Assembly: GCA_031292525.1 (NCBI GenBank)
Contig: JARLGY010000037.1
Span: forward strand, 1 to 64,000
Source: Flavipsychrobacter sp.
GTDB lineage: Bacteria > Bacteroidota > Bacteroidia > Chitinophagales > Chitinophagaceae
Direction of reading: 5' to 3'
Length of the DNA stretch: 64,000 nucleotides
Each line of letters opens with the position of its first letter. Within the stretch, counting starts at the first letter, position 1. This document shows, piece after piece, positions 19,086 to 27,897 of this stretch. The notes beneath the pieces were generated by a model. The model was not told the DNA's origin. It ran no database searches and was given only the letters and a program-made list of their open reading frames with translations. The position numbers and the translations under genes are program-made.

Positions 19086-19487
19086 ATGCCAAAAGGAACA
19101 AAAGAAAGTCCATGGAAGTTAAAGACCCCACCTCTGAGTTCTGAATACGAAATGTATAAGGATGTTAAAGACGGGAAAGAGATCTTAGTCTGCACTGTAG
19201 GTAAAACCATACTGCATTATGACTATCATTGCATAAACGATCTGCATGAAATGCTCAAAAACCACGGTGAATGGATGGAACTGGGCAGTGCTGATGAACA
19301 AAAACACGCAAATGAGGGGACTGTTGAAGCATGGGGCAGATCTGACCGCAACCCTATGGGCGGCTGGTATGGGTTAAAGAAAGGACTGCGTGGCAGGTTT
19401 GCTATGTATATTCCACCCTTAATGGAAGAGCTGGGGCTCGCAGAGGTGGAGCATAACCCAAAGAACAACAGGATACGGGCTAAATAA
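19086..19487 (+). CDS. Conserved-looking protein of unknown function
   Basis: A soluble 133-residue protein with no signal peptide or membrane segment. It starts PKGTKESPWKLKTPPLSSEY and ends with a Lys/Arg-rich tail (KNNRIRAK). The middle has VGKTILHYDYHCINDLHEML and a Gly/Trp-rich stretch, WGRSDRNPMGGWYGLKKGL, that looks like a conserved loop. Composition and codon use are like the neighbours. I do not recognise the family. It stands alone between rmuC (divergent) and recQ (convergent). Confidence 0.75.
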   Translation: MPKGTKESPWKLKTPPLSSEYEMYKDVKDGKEILVCTVGKTILHYDYHCINDLHEMLKNHGEWMELGSADEQKHANEGTVEAWGRSDRNPMGGWYGLKKGLRGRFAMYIPPLMEELGLAEVEHNPKNNRIRAK

Positions 19488-19513
19488 TTTTATCCCTTTC
19501 TCTATTTCAACAA

Positions 19514-21670
19514 TTAGCTTACATACTTATAATAGGCTAGCGCCAGCCGTATCTCACCGTATGTATATTCATCGCTGAGCAGGTCTTTTATAGGCTTCAA
19601 TGCCATTGTCTGACCACTTTGTTTTATTACCTGCAGTATTGTTGCCAGCCTGTCTTTTTCTACAAATTTGGTAATGCTTAGTTCTCCATTTTCTACAAAG
19701 GTAGCCAGGTGTCCTTCTATGGTAGTTGGCGACATATTGCGTTGCTCAGCTATTTCCACAATACTATTACCATCCTGGAACAATTGGAAGGTAACCTGCA
19801 TTGTATTGCTCAGTTTCTTTTCTTTAGGCACAGTACTACGGTCCCGCTTGGTTTTCACAAGTGGCATCCGGCTTTGCAGTTTGTGACTTGCACAGTAGTC
19901 CTTTATAGCTTTAAGGAAAGCAGTACCATAACGTCCAACCTTATAATCACCAAAACCAGATATCAATAACAATTCTTCAGGTTTCTGTGGCAGGAAGGTA
20001 GCCATATCAGCAAGTGTACTATCGGCCAGTATATTGTAGCTGGGTACATGTTGTGCATCCGCTATCTCTTGCCGTACCTGGCGCAAGGTTTTCATGAGTT
20101 CTTTTTCGTACACTGCATCCTCTTCCTGTGCGTCGGCATTCTCTTTCTTCATTACCAGCTTCACTGCAATCTCACCTTTCAGTATGCTTCGGCTTTTGTC
20201 ATTCAGCAGTAGTGTTCCATACTGGTCATCGGTACGGGCCAGCATATGGTTTTGCAGCATCTGCTTCACCAGCCATTGCCATTCTTCCTTCTTCAGGCTT
20301 TTACCTACACCATAGGTTTTCAATTCTTTATGTGCAGGCAGTATTTTATCTGCCCCAGTAGCGCGCAGCAGATCTATAAGGTATGCGGGGCCGTATCGTT
20401 CTCCTGTACGTACTATTGCAGACAGCAATTTCTGTGCGTCAATAGTCACATCCTTTTCTTCCAGGCTGCTCAGGCAATAATCACAGCTGCCACAGTAGGC
20501 GGGGGCAGGTTCACCAAAGTATTGTAATAAATATTGCCGACGGCAGCACTCGCTTTCGCAAAACTCTTGCATCTGGTCCAGTTTCTTGCGGGCTATACTG
20601 GTTTGCTGAGGGTTGCCATCTATGGTAATAAAGCCTTTCAGCTTCATAATATCGCCAGCGCTATAATAGGTAATGGCATCGCTCCGCAAACCATCACGCC
20701 CGGCACGCCCTGTTTCCTGGTAATACCCCTCCAGGTTCTTGGGTACATCATAGTGTATCACAAAACGCACATTACTCTTGTCTATACCCATGCCAAAAGC
20801 TATGGTAGCTACAATTATTTTTACCTCGTCACGCTGAAACTGTTCCTGTACACGGTTGCGTGCACCGCTATCCATCCCTGCGTGGTAACATGCCGCCATA
20901 TAGCCTTGTCCCCTAAGCTTTTCAGCAAGGCTTTCTGTGCTTGCCCGCGATAGGGTGTATATTATACCGCTATCGTCCGGGTGCTGCGCAAGGTACTTGC
21001 TCATCTGCCCAAGCGCATCTTTTTTCTTGCGTATATAGTAATATATATTGGGCCTGTTAAAACTGGATACAAATACCTGCGGGTGGTGCAGTGCAAGTTT
21101 TTCCAGTATATCTTTCTGGGTAAGGTCATCAGCACTCGCAGTAAGCGCTATAACCGGCAAATGCGGGAATACCTCTTTCAATACCGCCAGTTTCAGGTAT
21201 TCAGGCCTGAAATCGTGCCCCCAAGATGAGATGCAATGTGCCTCATCTATAGCAAATAACGATGGATTTATCTTGCGTAAAAAATCGAAGAATGCAGCGC
21301 TGTTTGCGGGTATGCGCTCAGGTGCTATGTACAATAGCTTCAAGTCGCCATTAAGCGCTTTAACTATAATGTTTTGCTGTTCAGCTAGCGACTGTGATGA
21401 ATTAAGATAAGCCGCAGGGATACCATTGGCCAGCAAACCATCCACCTGGTCCTTCATCAGCGCTATTAGCGGAGATACTACTATCGTAATCCCGGGTAGC
21501 AACACCGCCGGCAATTGGTAGCAAACTGACTTACCTCCGCCTGTAGGCATAATGGCCAGCACATCCTTACCTTCTAGTACTGCCTCTATTATTTGTTGCT
21601 GGCTGAGCCTAAACTGGCTATAGCCAAAATGATGCTGAAGGGCTTGGTGTATTTGTTGCTTGAGTGACAT
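19514..21670 (-). CDS. recQ: ATP-dependent DNA helicase RecQ
   Basis: A 718-residue RecQ. The helicase domain has Walker A MPTGGGKSVCYQLPA (about 41-55), DEAHCISSWGHDFRPEY and IVATIAFGMGIDKSNVRFVIH. QETGRAGRDG is motif VI. The RecQ zinc-binding region has cysteines in CESECCRRQYLL and YCGSCDYC. It is followed by RQC winged-helix and HRDC-like segments (PEELLLISGFGDYKVGRYG) and a C-terminal helix-turn-helix (IVEIAEQRNMSPTTIEGHL). It unwinds recombination and repair intermediates 3'-5'. The gene lies 35 nt upstream of nothing co-directional and downstream of the PAP2 gene on the same strand. Confidence 0.93.
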   Translation of the reverse strand: MSLKQQIHQALQHHFGYSQFRLSQQQIIEAVLEGKDVLAIMPTGGGKSVCYQLPAVLLPGITIVVSPLIALMKDQVDGLLANGIPAAYLNSSQSLAEQQNIIVKALNGDLKLLYIAPERIPANSAAFFDFLRKINPSLFAIDEAHCISSWGHDFRPEYLKLAVLKEVFPHLPVIALTASADDLTQKDILEKLALHHPQVFVSSFNRPNIYYYIRKKKDALGQMSKYLAQHPDDSGIIYTLSRASTESLAEKLRGQGYMAACYHAGMDSGARNRVQEQFQRDEVKIIVATIAFGMGIDKSNVRFVIHYDVPKNLEGYYQETGRAGRDGLRSDAITYYSAGDIMKLKGFITIDGNPQQTSIARKKLDQMQEFCESECCRRQYLLQYFGEPAPAYCGSCDYCLSSLEEKDVTIDAQKLLSAIVRTGERYGPAYLIDLLRATGADKILPAHKELKTYGVGKSLKKEEWQWLVKQMLQNHMLARTDDQYGTLLLNDKSRSILKGEIAVKLVMKKENADAQEEDAVYEKELMKTLRQVRQEIADAQHVPSYNILADSTLADMATFLPQKPEELLLISGFGDYKVGRYGTAFLKAIKDYCASHKLQSRMPLVKTKRDRSTVPKEKKLSNTMQVTFQLFQDGNSIVEIAEQRNMSPTTIEGHLATFVENGELSITKFVEKDRLATILQVIKQSGQTMALKPIKDLLSDEYTYGEIRLALAYYKYVS

Positions 21671-21705
21671 AGAAACTAACAGGCAAGATAACGAAAGATG
21701 AAGTG

Positions 21706-22287
21706 TTATAGTGCTGTGCGCAACTTTATCTTCTTGTCAACTGCAAAATAAAGCCTTGCTATACCCCACCCTATCAGCATGCCAAGTATTGCAGCAACTA
21801 AAACGTCTGTAAAATAATGTACACCAAGGTACAGGCGGCTATAACACACAAACATAGCCCATGGGTACATCACAAAGGGCATCCACTTCAGCCGTGGGTA
21901 TGTAATAACACTAATGTATGTAGCCAGGCCAAAGGTATTGCATGCATGCGATGATATAAAGCCATAGTCGCCGCCCTGGTAGTTATTTACATAGTGTAGC
22001 AGAGAGTGCAGCGCGGGATTATGACTGGGGCGTGGCCGCATGCACAGCGGTCTTATGATGCTGGATGATAGCTGGTCCGTAGCCAATACTAATGGCAGTG
22101 TCATAAGTATCATCCATAGGCTGTTTTTTTTATATACTACAACAAGCAATATGGTCAGCAAAAGGTAAAAGGGTATCCACGATTCCGTTTGGCTGGCAAA
22201 CCACATGATGGAATCCAGCATAGGAGTATTATGGCTATTTATAGCCAATACTATTTGGTCATCCAAAGCCTGTATGCGCTCAAACAT
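21706..22287 (-). CDS. PAP2-family membrane phosphatase
   Basis: A 193-residue integral membrane protein with five or six predicted helices and the three phosphatase signatures: RPLCMRPRPSHNP, GFISSHACNTFG and YSRLYLGVHYFTDV. In bacteria this fold dephosphorylates undecaprenyl diphosphate, phosphatidylglycerophosphate or related lipids at the outer face of the inner membrane; which lipid is not clear here. It follows the MBL-fold gene with 3 nt between stop and start, so the two are probably cotranscribed. Confidence 0.87.
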   Translation of the reverse strand: MFERIQALDDQIVLAINSHNTPMLDSIMWFASQTESWIPFYLLLTILLVVVYKKNSLWMILMTLPLVLATDQLSSSIIRPLCMRPRPSHNPALHSLLHYVNNYQGGDYGFISSHACNTFGLATYISVITYPRLKWMPFVMYPWAMFVCYSRLYLGVHYFTDVLVAAILGMLIGWGIARLYFAVDKKIKLRTAL

Positions 22288-22290
22288 AGA

Positions 22291-23154
22291 TTATTGAGCT
22301 TTGGCAGTTTTTTCCTCAAACTGCGCGAGTGTAAATGTTTCCTTTACTCTTATACCACGTGGCGTGCTTTCCAATGTGCAGCATTCATTTACCGGGTCAT
22401 GCTCAAAATACAGCACCCAATTGTTTGCCACGGCTTCGTTCAGCAATTTCTGCTTTTCCTTCAGTGTGTCCAGCGGGCGCATATCATAGGCCATTACCCA
22501 CGGTAACGATACGTGTGCTGCACTGGGTACCAGGTCTGCGCAATAGAGTATTGTTGTATCGTTATATTTTATTTGTGGCAGCATCATGCAATCTGTATGG
22601 CCGTTCACGTACCTGATTCGTATATCCTCCAGCCATTCGGCACCGTCCGCAGTATCTATTAAACGCAGTTGGTTACTTTGCTCAATGGGTAATATATTTT
22701 CTTTCAGGAAAGATGCTTTTTCCCTTTCATTCGGGTCAAGGGCAGAATTCCAATGTTTATGATTGCTCCAGTAAAAAGCATTCTTAAATACAGGCACCAG
22801 TTTATCTCCATCACGCATTATGGCACCGCCGCAATGGTCAAAATGCAGGTGGGTAAGGAATACATCTGTAATGTCATCCGGCTTAAACCCATGGGCTGCC
22901 AGCGATTTCTCCAGCGTATCATCACCATGCAGGTAGTAATGGCCAAAAAACTTTTCATCTTGCTTTGTCCCCATTCCCGTGTCCACCAATATTTTGTAGT
23001 TACCATGCACTATAAGCAGGCAACGCATGGCCCATGAGCACATATTATTATCATCGGCCGGGTTGGCTTTGTTCCACATGCTTTTGGGTACTACACCAAA
23101 CATGGCGCCGCCGTCTAGTTTAAAATATCCTGCATTTACTGTGTATAGTTTCAT
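22291..23154 (-). CDS. MBL-fold metallo-hydrolase
   Basis: A 287-residue metallo-beta-lactamase-fold enzyme. The metal-binding motif THLHFDHCGG (about 107-116, HxHxDH) is followed by a histidine in YVNGHTDCMMLP and an aspartate in ILYCADLVPS; a final histidine is in YFEHDP. The residue pattern resembles the lactonase/YtnP group, but substrate cannot be predicted. It has no signal peptide. It lies in a close minus-strand series (UMF1 transporter, this gene, PAP2). Confidence 0.87.
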   Translation of the reverse strand: MKLYTVNAGYFKLDGGAMFGVVPKSMWNKANPADDNNMCSWAMRCLLIVHGNYKILVDTGMGTKQDEKFFGHYYLHGDDTLEKSLAAHGFKPDDITDVFLTHLHFDHCGGAIMRDGDKLVPVFKNAFYWSNHKHWNSALDPNEREKASFLKENILPIEQSNQLRLIDTADGAEWLEDIRIRYVNGHTDCMMLPQIKYNDTTILYCADLVPSAAHVSLPWVMAYDMRPLDTLKEKQKLLNEAVANNWVLYFEHDPVNECCTLESTPRGIRVKETFTLAQFEEKTAKAQ

Positions 23155-23162
23155 GGTATTTA

Positions 23163-24539
23163 TTATATGGTAGTGAGCGCAGCCTGCTTCCGCTGTTTTA
23201 CAATAGCAAGGTACAAAATGATAGAGCCACTGGCAAAGAATACAATGAGGGCCAATATAGAATTACGCATTGAACCCGTTATTTGATCTATAAACCCGAA
23301 AGAAAACATCCCTATCACAATGGCTATTTTTTCAGTAAAATCATAAAAGCTAAAAAATGATGCCGTATCATGAGTTTCCGGCATTAGCTTAGAATAGGTA
23401 GAGCGGCTGAGCGACTGTATTCCGCCCATTACCAGCCCCACCACCATTGCCAAAATATAAAATTGCATGGCGTTTTGTACAAAGTAGGCAGCAATACAAA
23501 CGCCTATCCATATAAATACTACAAATAGAAGCACTTGGAGATTGCCATATATTTTAGATAGCGATGACATAACATATGCACCCGCAATGGCCACCAGCTG
23601 AATAATGAGTATTATAGTAATAAGCTGGCTGGTTTCCAGGTTCAGTATTTTTTTCCCAAAAGCTGTTGCCGCAAGCATTACGGTTTGTACGCCCATACTG
23701 TACAGGAAAAAAGCACACAGATATGTTACCAAAACAGGCATCCCTTTAATTTTTGCCCATACCTTTCTCAGCTCTATAAAGCCATTGGCAATTAAATTAT
23801 GTTCCTGGCGCCTGGCTACAGGCAGATTTTTAGGAAGGTTCCGGAATGTTATCTGGGCAAACCCCATCCACCAAATACCTACCAGCAAGAAGGATAGCCG
23901 CGCGGGAAAAGTTGCATCGGTAATACCAAACAATTCTGGCTTCAGTACAAATACAAAGCATATAAGTTGCAAAATCACACTGCCTACATACCCATAGGCG
24001 AAGCCCTGGGCACTTACCTTATCCTGTTCCGCATCTGTAGCTATCTCAGGCAAAAAGGCATTGTAAAAAACCAAGCTGCCACAATAGCCAACCGCAGCTA
24101 ATGCTGAACAGATCACACCATATTCCAAAGTTGATTTATTAAAGAAAAAAAGACCACAGCACGCAAGAGAGCCTAGATAACAAAAGAACTTCATATAGCT
24201 TTTCTTATTACCCTTATAGTCGGCTATAGACGATAATACGGGAGATAGGATAGCTATCACCAGGTAAGCTGCTGCCAATGAATAATCAAATAAAACATTA
24301 TTCGATATTTGCAGTCCAAAGAATGAAACTTTATCACTCTCCACTCCTGTTGGCAGTTTTGTGACAGCAATAGCAAAAAAGTATGCGGGGAATATAGTTG
24401 ATGTAATAACCAGATTATAGGCAGAGTTTGCCCAGTCGTACATAGCCCATGCACGATGTGTTTTTTTCGACGATAATGGTCGGGCGGTATCAGTAACAAT
24501 ATGTTCCATTGTGTGTTTATAAGCATGGGCAGAATACAC
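23163..24539 (-). CDS. MFS transporter, UMF1 (Atg22-like) family
   Basis: A 458-residue major-facilitator protein with about 12 hydrophobic segments. The start of the membrane part, HRAWAMYDWANSAYNLVITS, is the UMF1/Atg22 signature, and GGIQSLSRSTYSKLMPE is the conserved loop of the second half. Atg22 in yeast exports amino acids from the vacuole; bacterial substrates are unknown. The start could be 24539 or ATG 24509 (MEHIVTD), which is closer to the first helix. It is the first gene of the minus-strand run that faces away from the dnaA region. Confidence 0.87.
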   Translation of the reverse strand: MYSAHAYKHTMEHIVTDTARPLSSKKTHRAWAMYDWANSAYNLVITSTIFPAYFFAIAVTKLPTGVESDKVSFFGLQISNNVLFDYSLAAAYLVIAILSPVLSSIADYKGNKKSYMKFFCYLGSLACCGLFFFNKSTLEYGVICSALAAVGYCGSLVFYNAFLPEIATDAEQDKVSAQGFAYGYVGSVILQLICFVFVLKPELFGITDATFPARLSFLLVGIWWMGFAQITFRNLPKNLPVARRQEHNLIANGFIELRKVWAKIKGMPVLVTYLCAFFLYSMGVQTVMLAATAFGKKILNLETSQLITIILIIQLVAIAGAYVMSSLSKIYGNLQVLLFVVFIWIGVCIAAYFVQNAMQFYILAMVVGLVMGGIQSLSRSTYSKLMPETHDTASFFSFYDFTEKIAIVIGMFSFGFIDQITGSMRNSILALIVFFASGSIILYLAIVKQRKQAALTTI

Positions 24540-24811
24540 CAGCCCATTCGGTATGCGTCAAAAATAGTAATGTTTAGCTGTGATTCTTTTTTTCAAACTT
24601 ATTATAACAAGATTTTCATTTTATTTAATACTACCTTAATTATCTCACCATTGGTAATGGCATGTGTTTTGGATGTATAGGGCATCACCACAAATGTTCA
24701 GACATGCTCAAGATAAAAACCATCACACACGTAAGCTCATTTTATTCCAAGTCCACACCTGCTGCAAATATCACATAACACAGAGGTCTCAATTTATTAA
24801 TATCATTCTCG

Positions 24812-24842
24812 TTGTCCGTTACCCTCAACTACTATAACTTTG
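24812..24842 (+). promoter_or_regulatory. Bacteroidota-type promoter upstream of dnaA
   Basis: TTG (24812-24814), 20 nt, then TAACTTTG (24835-24842) matches TTG-N19/20-TAnnTTTG. The predicted transcript starts near 24848 and would give dnaA a leader of about 680 nt. Alternatively it makes a short RNA; a 23-codon ORF occurs at 24893-24964. Confidence 0.55.
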
Positions 24843-24997
24843 CCGCCCTTTTAGCCTAAAATGAAGGTTATACAATAAGAGAAGACTTTATAATGGACAA
24901 GGGTAAAATAGAAAGAGCAATTTGCAACAATTGGGAGATTATTAAGAAATTGAAGACGCAATAAAAAATGTATTTTTTATGCGGGCAAACTTAACAT

Positions 24998-25006
24998 TGT
25001 GGATAA
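24998..25006 (-). promoter_or_regulatory. DnaA box (exact)
   Basis: The minus strand reads TTATCCACA, the perfect DnaA-binding 9-mer, 524 bp upstream of the dnaA start. Confidence 0.6.
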
Positions 25007-25061
25007 GTATGAAATCGTAATTTGTAGAAGAACGATACGTGAAAAATCACATAGAAGTAGA

Positions 25062-25070
25062 TGTGAATAA
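25062..25070 (-). promoter_or_regulatory. DnaA box (relaxed consensus)
   Basis: The minus strand reads TTATTCACA, which fits TTWTNCACA. It lies 64 bp from the exact box in the same orientation. Confidence 0.45.
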
Positions 25071-25529
25071 TTGTATATTACTAAATAGTAACGGAGGTAG
25101 GTGTTTGATTGTAAATAGAAATGTGATCCGTTTTAGCTTAAAGTCGCCATGGTATTGAACAATAGAAGAAATGGAGTATTGCAGGGAGTAAGTTGAGGAA
25201 GAAGAGTAAAATTCACGTGACATAAATACTGCTTTTATAGCAAATATGGTTCCAAACATTGCAATGCCCAATCTGTAATCGCAGGTAAACAAACAAGCGA
25301 GGTTTGATTTTTTTTTTCAACAAATTGTTAGCAATTTCGTTGCCTTGCTCTCAGAAAAAATGCAAGTCGATCCATATGTACGTTTTCACAATTTTTTTTG
25401 TGTCTCGTGCATGCCTAAAAGCGGTATATAGTAGTAACAAAAAACCTTACCTACAGTAAGGAACAGGCGGTGTCGCCGTAACAAATGTGGTATATATATT
25501 AATGAGATCAACTTGAATGAGCGTTAAAT

Positions 25530-27002
25530 ATGGATAAGAGTCAATTCAACATAAATACACTAAGCGAAGCAGAACTTGGCTGGGAAAAGTGTCTGGGCAT
25601 TATTAAAGATAATGTCAACTGGCGCACTTACCAGACTTGGTTTGAACCGGTGCGGGCTGTAGCCTTAACCGAAAATATATTAACATTACAGGTACCAAGT
25701 CAGTTCTTTTATGAATGGCTGGAAGAACATTATGTAGAGCTGTTAGGAAAGACCATAAAAAGAGTATTAGGAAAGGAAGGAAGATTGGAATATCGCATCA
25801 TTATGGAAAGCGGTTCTCCTCATCGTTCACCGGCATCTGTTAATATGCCTGGTAGCACTCATAACAAACCTGCTAAGGAAACTAATTTTGTAGATATGCC
25901 CCTTAAATGGGACGATCCGCACAACATTAAAACTCCTTATGCTATACCGGGGCTGAAGCGCATGCAAATAGACCCGCAGCTGAATGCCAATTACACATTT
26001 GAGAATTATGTAGAGGGCGACTGCAACCGCGTCGCCCGCTCTGCCGGGATGCACATTGCCAAGAAACCAGGTACAACGTCTTTCAACCCACTTGTTGTTT
26101 ATGGCGGTGTAGGTTGGGGTAAAACCCACCTTGTGCAGGCCATTGGCAATGAAACACGCAGGCTGCACCCTAACAAGAGTGTATTGTATGTAAGCGCCGA
26201 AAAATTCATCAACCAGTTCATTGATCACTCAAAGAATAATGAGATAAATGATTTCATTCATTTTTATCAGCTTATAGATGTGCTGATACTGGATGATATA
26301 CATCTCTTCATACCTGCCAATAAAACGCAGGATGTGTTTTTTGCCATATTTAATCACCTGCACCAGGGCGGCAAGCAGATCATCCTCACCAGCGATACCC
26401 CTCCAAAGGATCTTGATGGTATGCAGGAACGCTTGCTCAGTCGCTTCCGTTGGGGACTGAATGCAGACATACAGGCTCCCGACTTTGAAACCCGACAGCT
26501 CATCTTGCAGATGAAAATGAGGCAGGAAGGTTTGGAGATCCCTGATGACGTAGTTAAGTACATAGCCTACAACGTACAGAGCAACGTACGGGAGCTTGAA
26601 GGCGCTGTAATAGCATTATTTGCACAAGCCACACTAAACAGGAAGGAGATCGACCTTGAATTGGCAAAGCGCGTAATGCGCAATTTCGTAAAAACTGCTA
26701 TACGAGAGATAACTATAGAGAATATACAAAAAATGGTATGCGACTACTACCACATAGCTTACGATAAGCTATTGGCCAAAACGCGTAAGCGCGAAGTAGT
26801 GCAGGCAAGGCAGATAACTATGTACCTCGCTAAGAAATTCACTAAGAGTTCTTTAAAGAACATTGGCGAGCATTTTGGCGGATTTGACCATACTACGGTA
26901 ATACACTCCTGCCAGACAGTTGAAAACCTAATGGATACGGATGTAGAGTACAAAGAACACCTGTTGGAAATACAACAAAAGGTACAACTGGCAAGCATTT
27001 AA
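25530..27002 (+). CDS. dnaA: Chromosomal replication initiator protein DnaA
   Basis: A 490-residue DnaA with all four domains. Domain I (1-90) starts WEKCLGIIKDNVNWRTYQTW. A variable linker (95-150) follows. Domain III is the AAA+ core from YTFENYVEGDCNRVAR, with Walker A GGVGWGKT (192-199; Trp in place of the usual Leu or Ser), Walker B VLILDDIHLF (251-260) and arginine-finger region LLSRFRWGL. Domain IV carries the DNA-binding signature GGFDHTTVIHSCQTVENL near the C-terminus. It initiates replication by binding DnaA boxes in oriC. Two tRNA genes follow on the same strand. Confidence 0.96.
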   Translation: MDKSQFNINTLSEAELGWEKCLGIIKDNVNWRTYQTWFEPVRAVALTENILTLQVPSQFFYEWLEEHYVELLGKTIKRVLGKEGRLEYRIIMESGSPHRSPASVNMPGSTHNKPAKETNFVDMPLKWDDPHNIKTPYAIPGLKRMQIDPQLNANYTFENYVEGDCNRVARSAGMHIAKKPGTTSFNPLVVYGGVGWGKTHLVQAIGNETRRLHPNKSVLYVSAEKFINQFIDHSKNNEINDFIHFYQLIDVLILDDIHLFIPANKTQDVFFAIFNHLHQGGKQIILTSDTPPKDLDGMQERLLSRFRWGLNADIQAPDFETRQLILQMKMRQEGLEIPDDVVKYIAYNVQSNVRELEGAVIALFAQATLNRKEIDLELAKRVMRNFVKTAIREITIENIQKMVCDYYHIAYDKLLAKTRKREVVQARQITMYLAKKFTKSSLKNIGEHFGGFDHTTVIHSCQTVENLMDTDVEYKEHLLEIQQKVQLASI

Positions 27003-27021
27003 TAAGAACTGCAAAAAACTT

Positions 27022-27051
27022 TTTGAATTGTCGTTAATACAATTATCTTTG
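27022..27051 (+). promoter_or_regulatory. Promoter of tRNA-Ser and tRNA-Pro
   Basis: TTTG (27022-27025), 18 nt, then TATCTTTG (27044-27051). The predicted start is about 60 nt before tRNA-Ser. Confidence 0.65.
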
Positions 27052-27116
27052 CATTCCATTAAAAAAACGGTGACGGTTACAGGGCTGCTGAAAAGCACGG
27101 TAATCAACACACAAAT

Positions 27117-27208
27117 GGTGAGGTGGGAGAGTGGCCGAATCCAATAGTTTGCTAAACTGTCGTACGTTTTACCGCGTACCGCGGGTTCGAATCCCGCCCT
27201 CACCGCCA
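27117..27208 (+). tRNA. tRNA-Ser (anticodon GCT)
   Basis: A class II tRNA of 92 nt. GGTGAGG (27117-27123) pairs with CCTCACC before discriminator G and an encoded CCA (27206-27208). The anticodon loop TTGCTAA in stem ATAGT/ACTGT gives GCT. A long variable arm (CGTACG...CGCGTACC region) is present, and the T arm has GGTTCGAATCC. Confidence 0.95.
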
Positions 27209-27296
27209 CAATGAAACGAGAGTCCAAAGGGGCGATTGTAATAAACGCAGGAAACTGCAACACTGCTTGTACACGCGCAGTACATCCAGAAAAGTT

Positions 27297-27370
27297 CGGG
27301 GAGTAGCGCAGCCCGGTAGCGCACCTGGTTTGGGACCAGGTGGTCGCAGGTTCGAATCCTGTCTCCCCGA
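27297..27370 (+). tRNA. tRNA-Pro (anticodon TGG)
   Basis: A 74-nt tRNA: CGGGGAG (27297-27303) pairs with CTCCCCG (27363-27369), discriminator A. The anticodon stem CCTGG/CCAGG encloses TTTGGGA, giving TGG. The 3' CCA is not encoded (ACA follows), so it must be added by the CCA enzyme. Confidence 0.95.
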
Positions 27371-27374
27371 CAAA

Positions 27375-27405
27375 AAAGCTCAGCAGAAATGCTGGGCTTT
27401 TTTAT
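27375..27405 (+). terminator. Terminator after tRNA-Pro
   Basis: An 11-bp stem (27375-27385 with 27390-27400, one G-U pair) closes a GAAA tetraloop and runs into T6ATTT. It is immediately downstream of tRNA-Pro. Confidence 0.9.
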
Positions 27406-27465
27406 TTCTGCAAACTTTTCTGCAATTTAGTGTTCGACATACACTATGTCCCAAAAATCAATTAC

Positions 27466-27897
27466 ATGAGAGCAATCAATCCTTGGATTAACTTCAATGG
27501 AAATGCCGAAGAAGCATTCACCTTTTACAAATCAGTTTTTGGCGGAGAATTTACAAAAATTGTTCGTTTCAAAGACATAGCAAGCGCTGAATTTCAAGTA
27601 GCAGAAATTGAAGCCAATAAGATAATGTACATTGCTTTTCCTATTGGCAAAAACAATGTGTTAATTGCCAATGATGTTCCAGAGTTTATGGGGCGGGTAA
27701 ACGAAAGCGAAAACAGGTCTAAAATATTGGTTAGTGCAGAAAGTAGAGAAGAGGCAGAACATATATTTAATGGCCTATCGGCAGGTGGAGATATTGAAGG
27801 CCCCATTGGCGACAGTCCCTGGGGTTCATACGCTGGAATGTTTAGAGACAAATATGGTATTGAATGGATCGTAGAATTTGACCCAAACCATAGCTAA
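27466..27897 (+). CDS. VOC family protein (PhnB/glyoxalase-like)
   Basis: A 143-residue vicinal-oxygen-chelate fold protein. INPWINFNGNAEEAFTFYKS (4-23) is the usual start of the PhnB-like subgroup, followed by VFGGEFTKIVRF and the C-terminal WGSYAGMFRDKYGIEWIVEF. Members include glyoxalases and bleomycin-resistance proteins; the reaction here is unknown. An upstream in-frame ATG (27340) would extend the protein through the tRNA-Pro gene and its terminator, so I chose ATG 27466. Confidence 0.85.
   Translation: MRAINPWINFNGNAEEAFTFYKSVFGGEFTKIVRFKDIASAEFQVAEIEANKIMYIAFPIGKNNVLIANDVPEFMGRVNESENRSKILVSAESREEAEHIFNGLSAGGDIEGPIGDSPWGSYAGMFRDKYGIEWIVEFDPNHS

Larger units (their letters stand above)
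24540..25529. other. Non-coding region upstream of dnaA, candidate replication origin
   Basis: This is 990 bp without a convincing gene. Transcription diverges from it: minus-strand genes to the left, dnaA to the right. It holds one exact DnaA box, one relaxed-consensus box and one near match (25382-25390, one mismatch), A/T-rich stretches (T10 at about 25308-25318, T8 near 25392) and two small hairpins near dnaA (CCTTAC/GTAAGG 25445-25461; GGCG/CGCC 25466-25477). A plus-strand promoter is at 24812-24842. These fit an origin but do not prove one, as the box count is low. Confidence 0.45.

Noticed and set aside
25047-25292. Minus-strand ORF of 81 codons in the dnaA upstream region
   Set aside because: Ser/Tyr/Phe-rich low-complexity translation of A/T-rich DNA over DnaA-box sequences.
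27340-27465. Upstream extension of the VOC-family ORF
   Set aside because: It would run through tRNA-Pro and its terminator; the family begins at the ATG at 27466.
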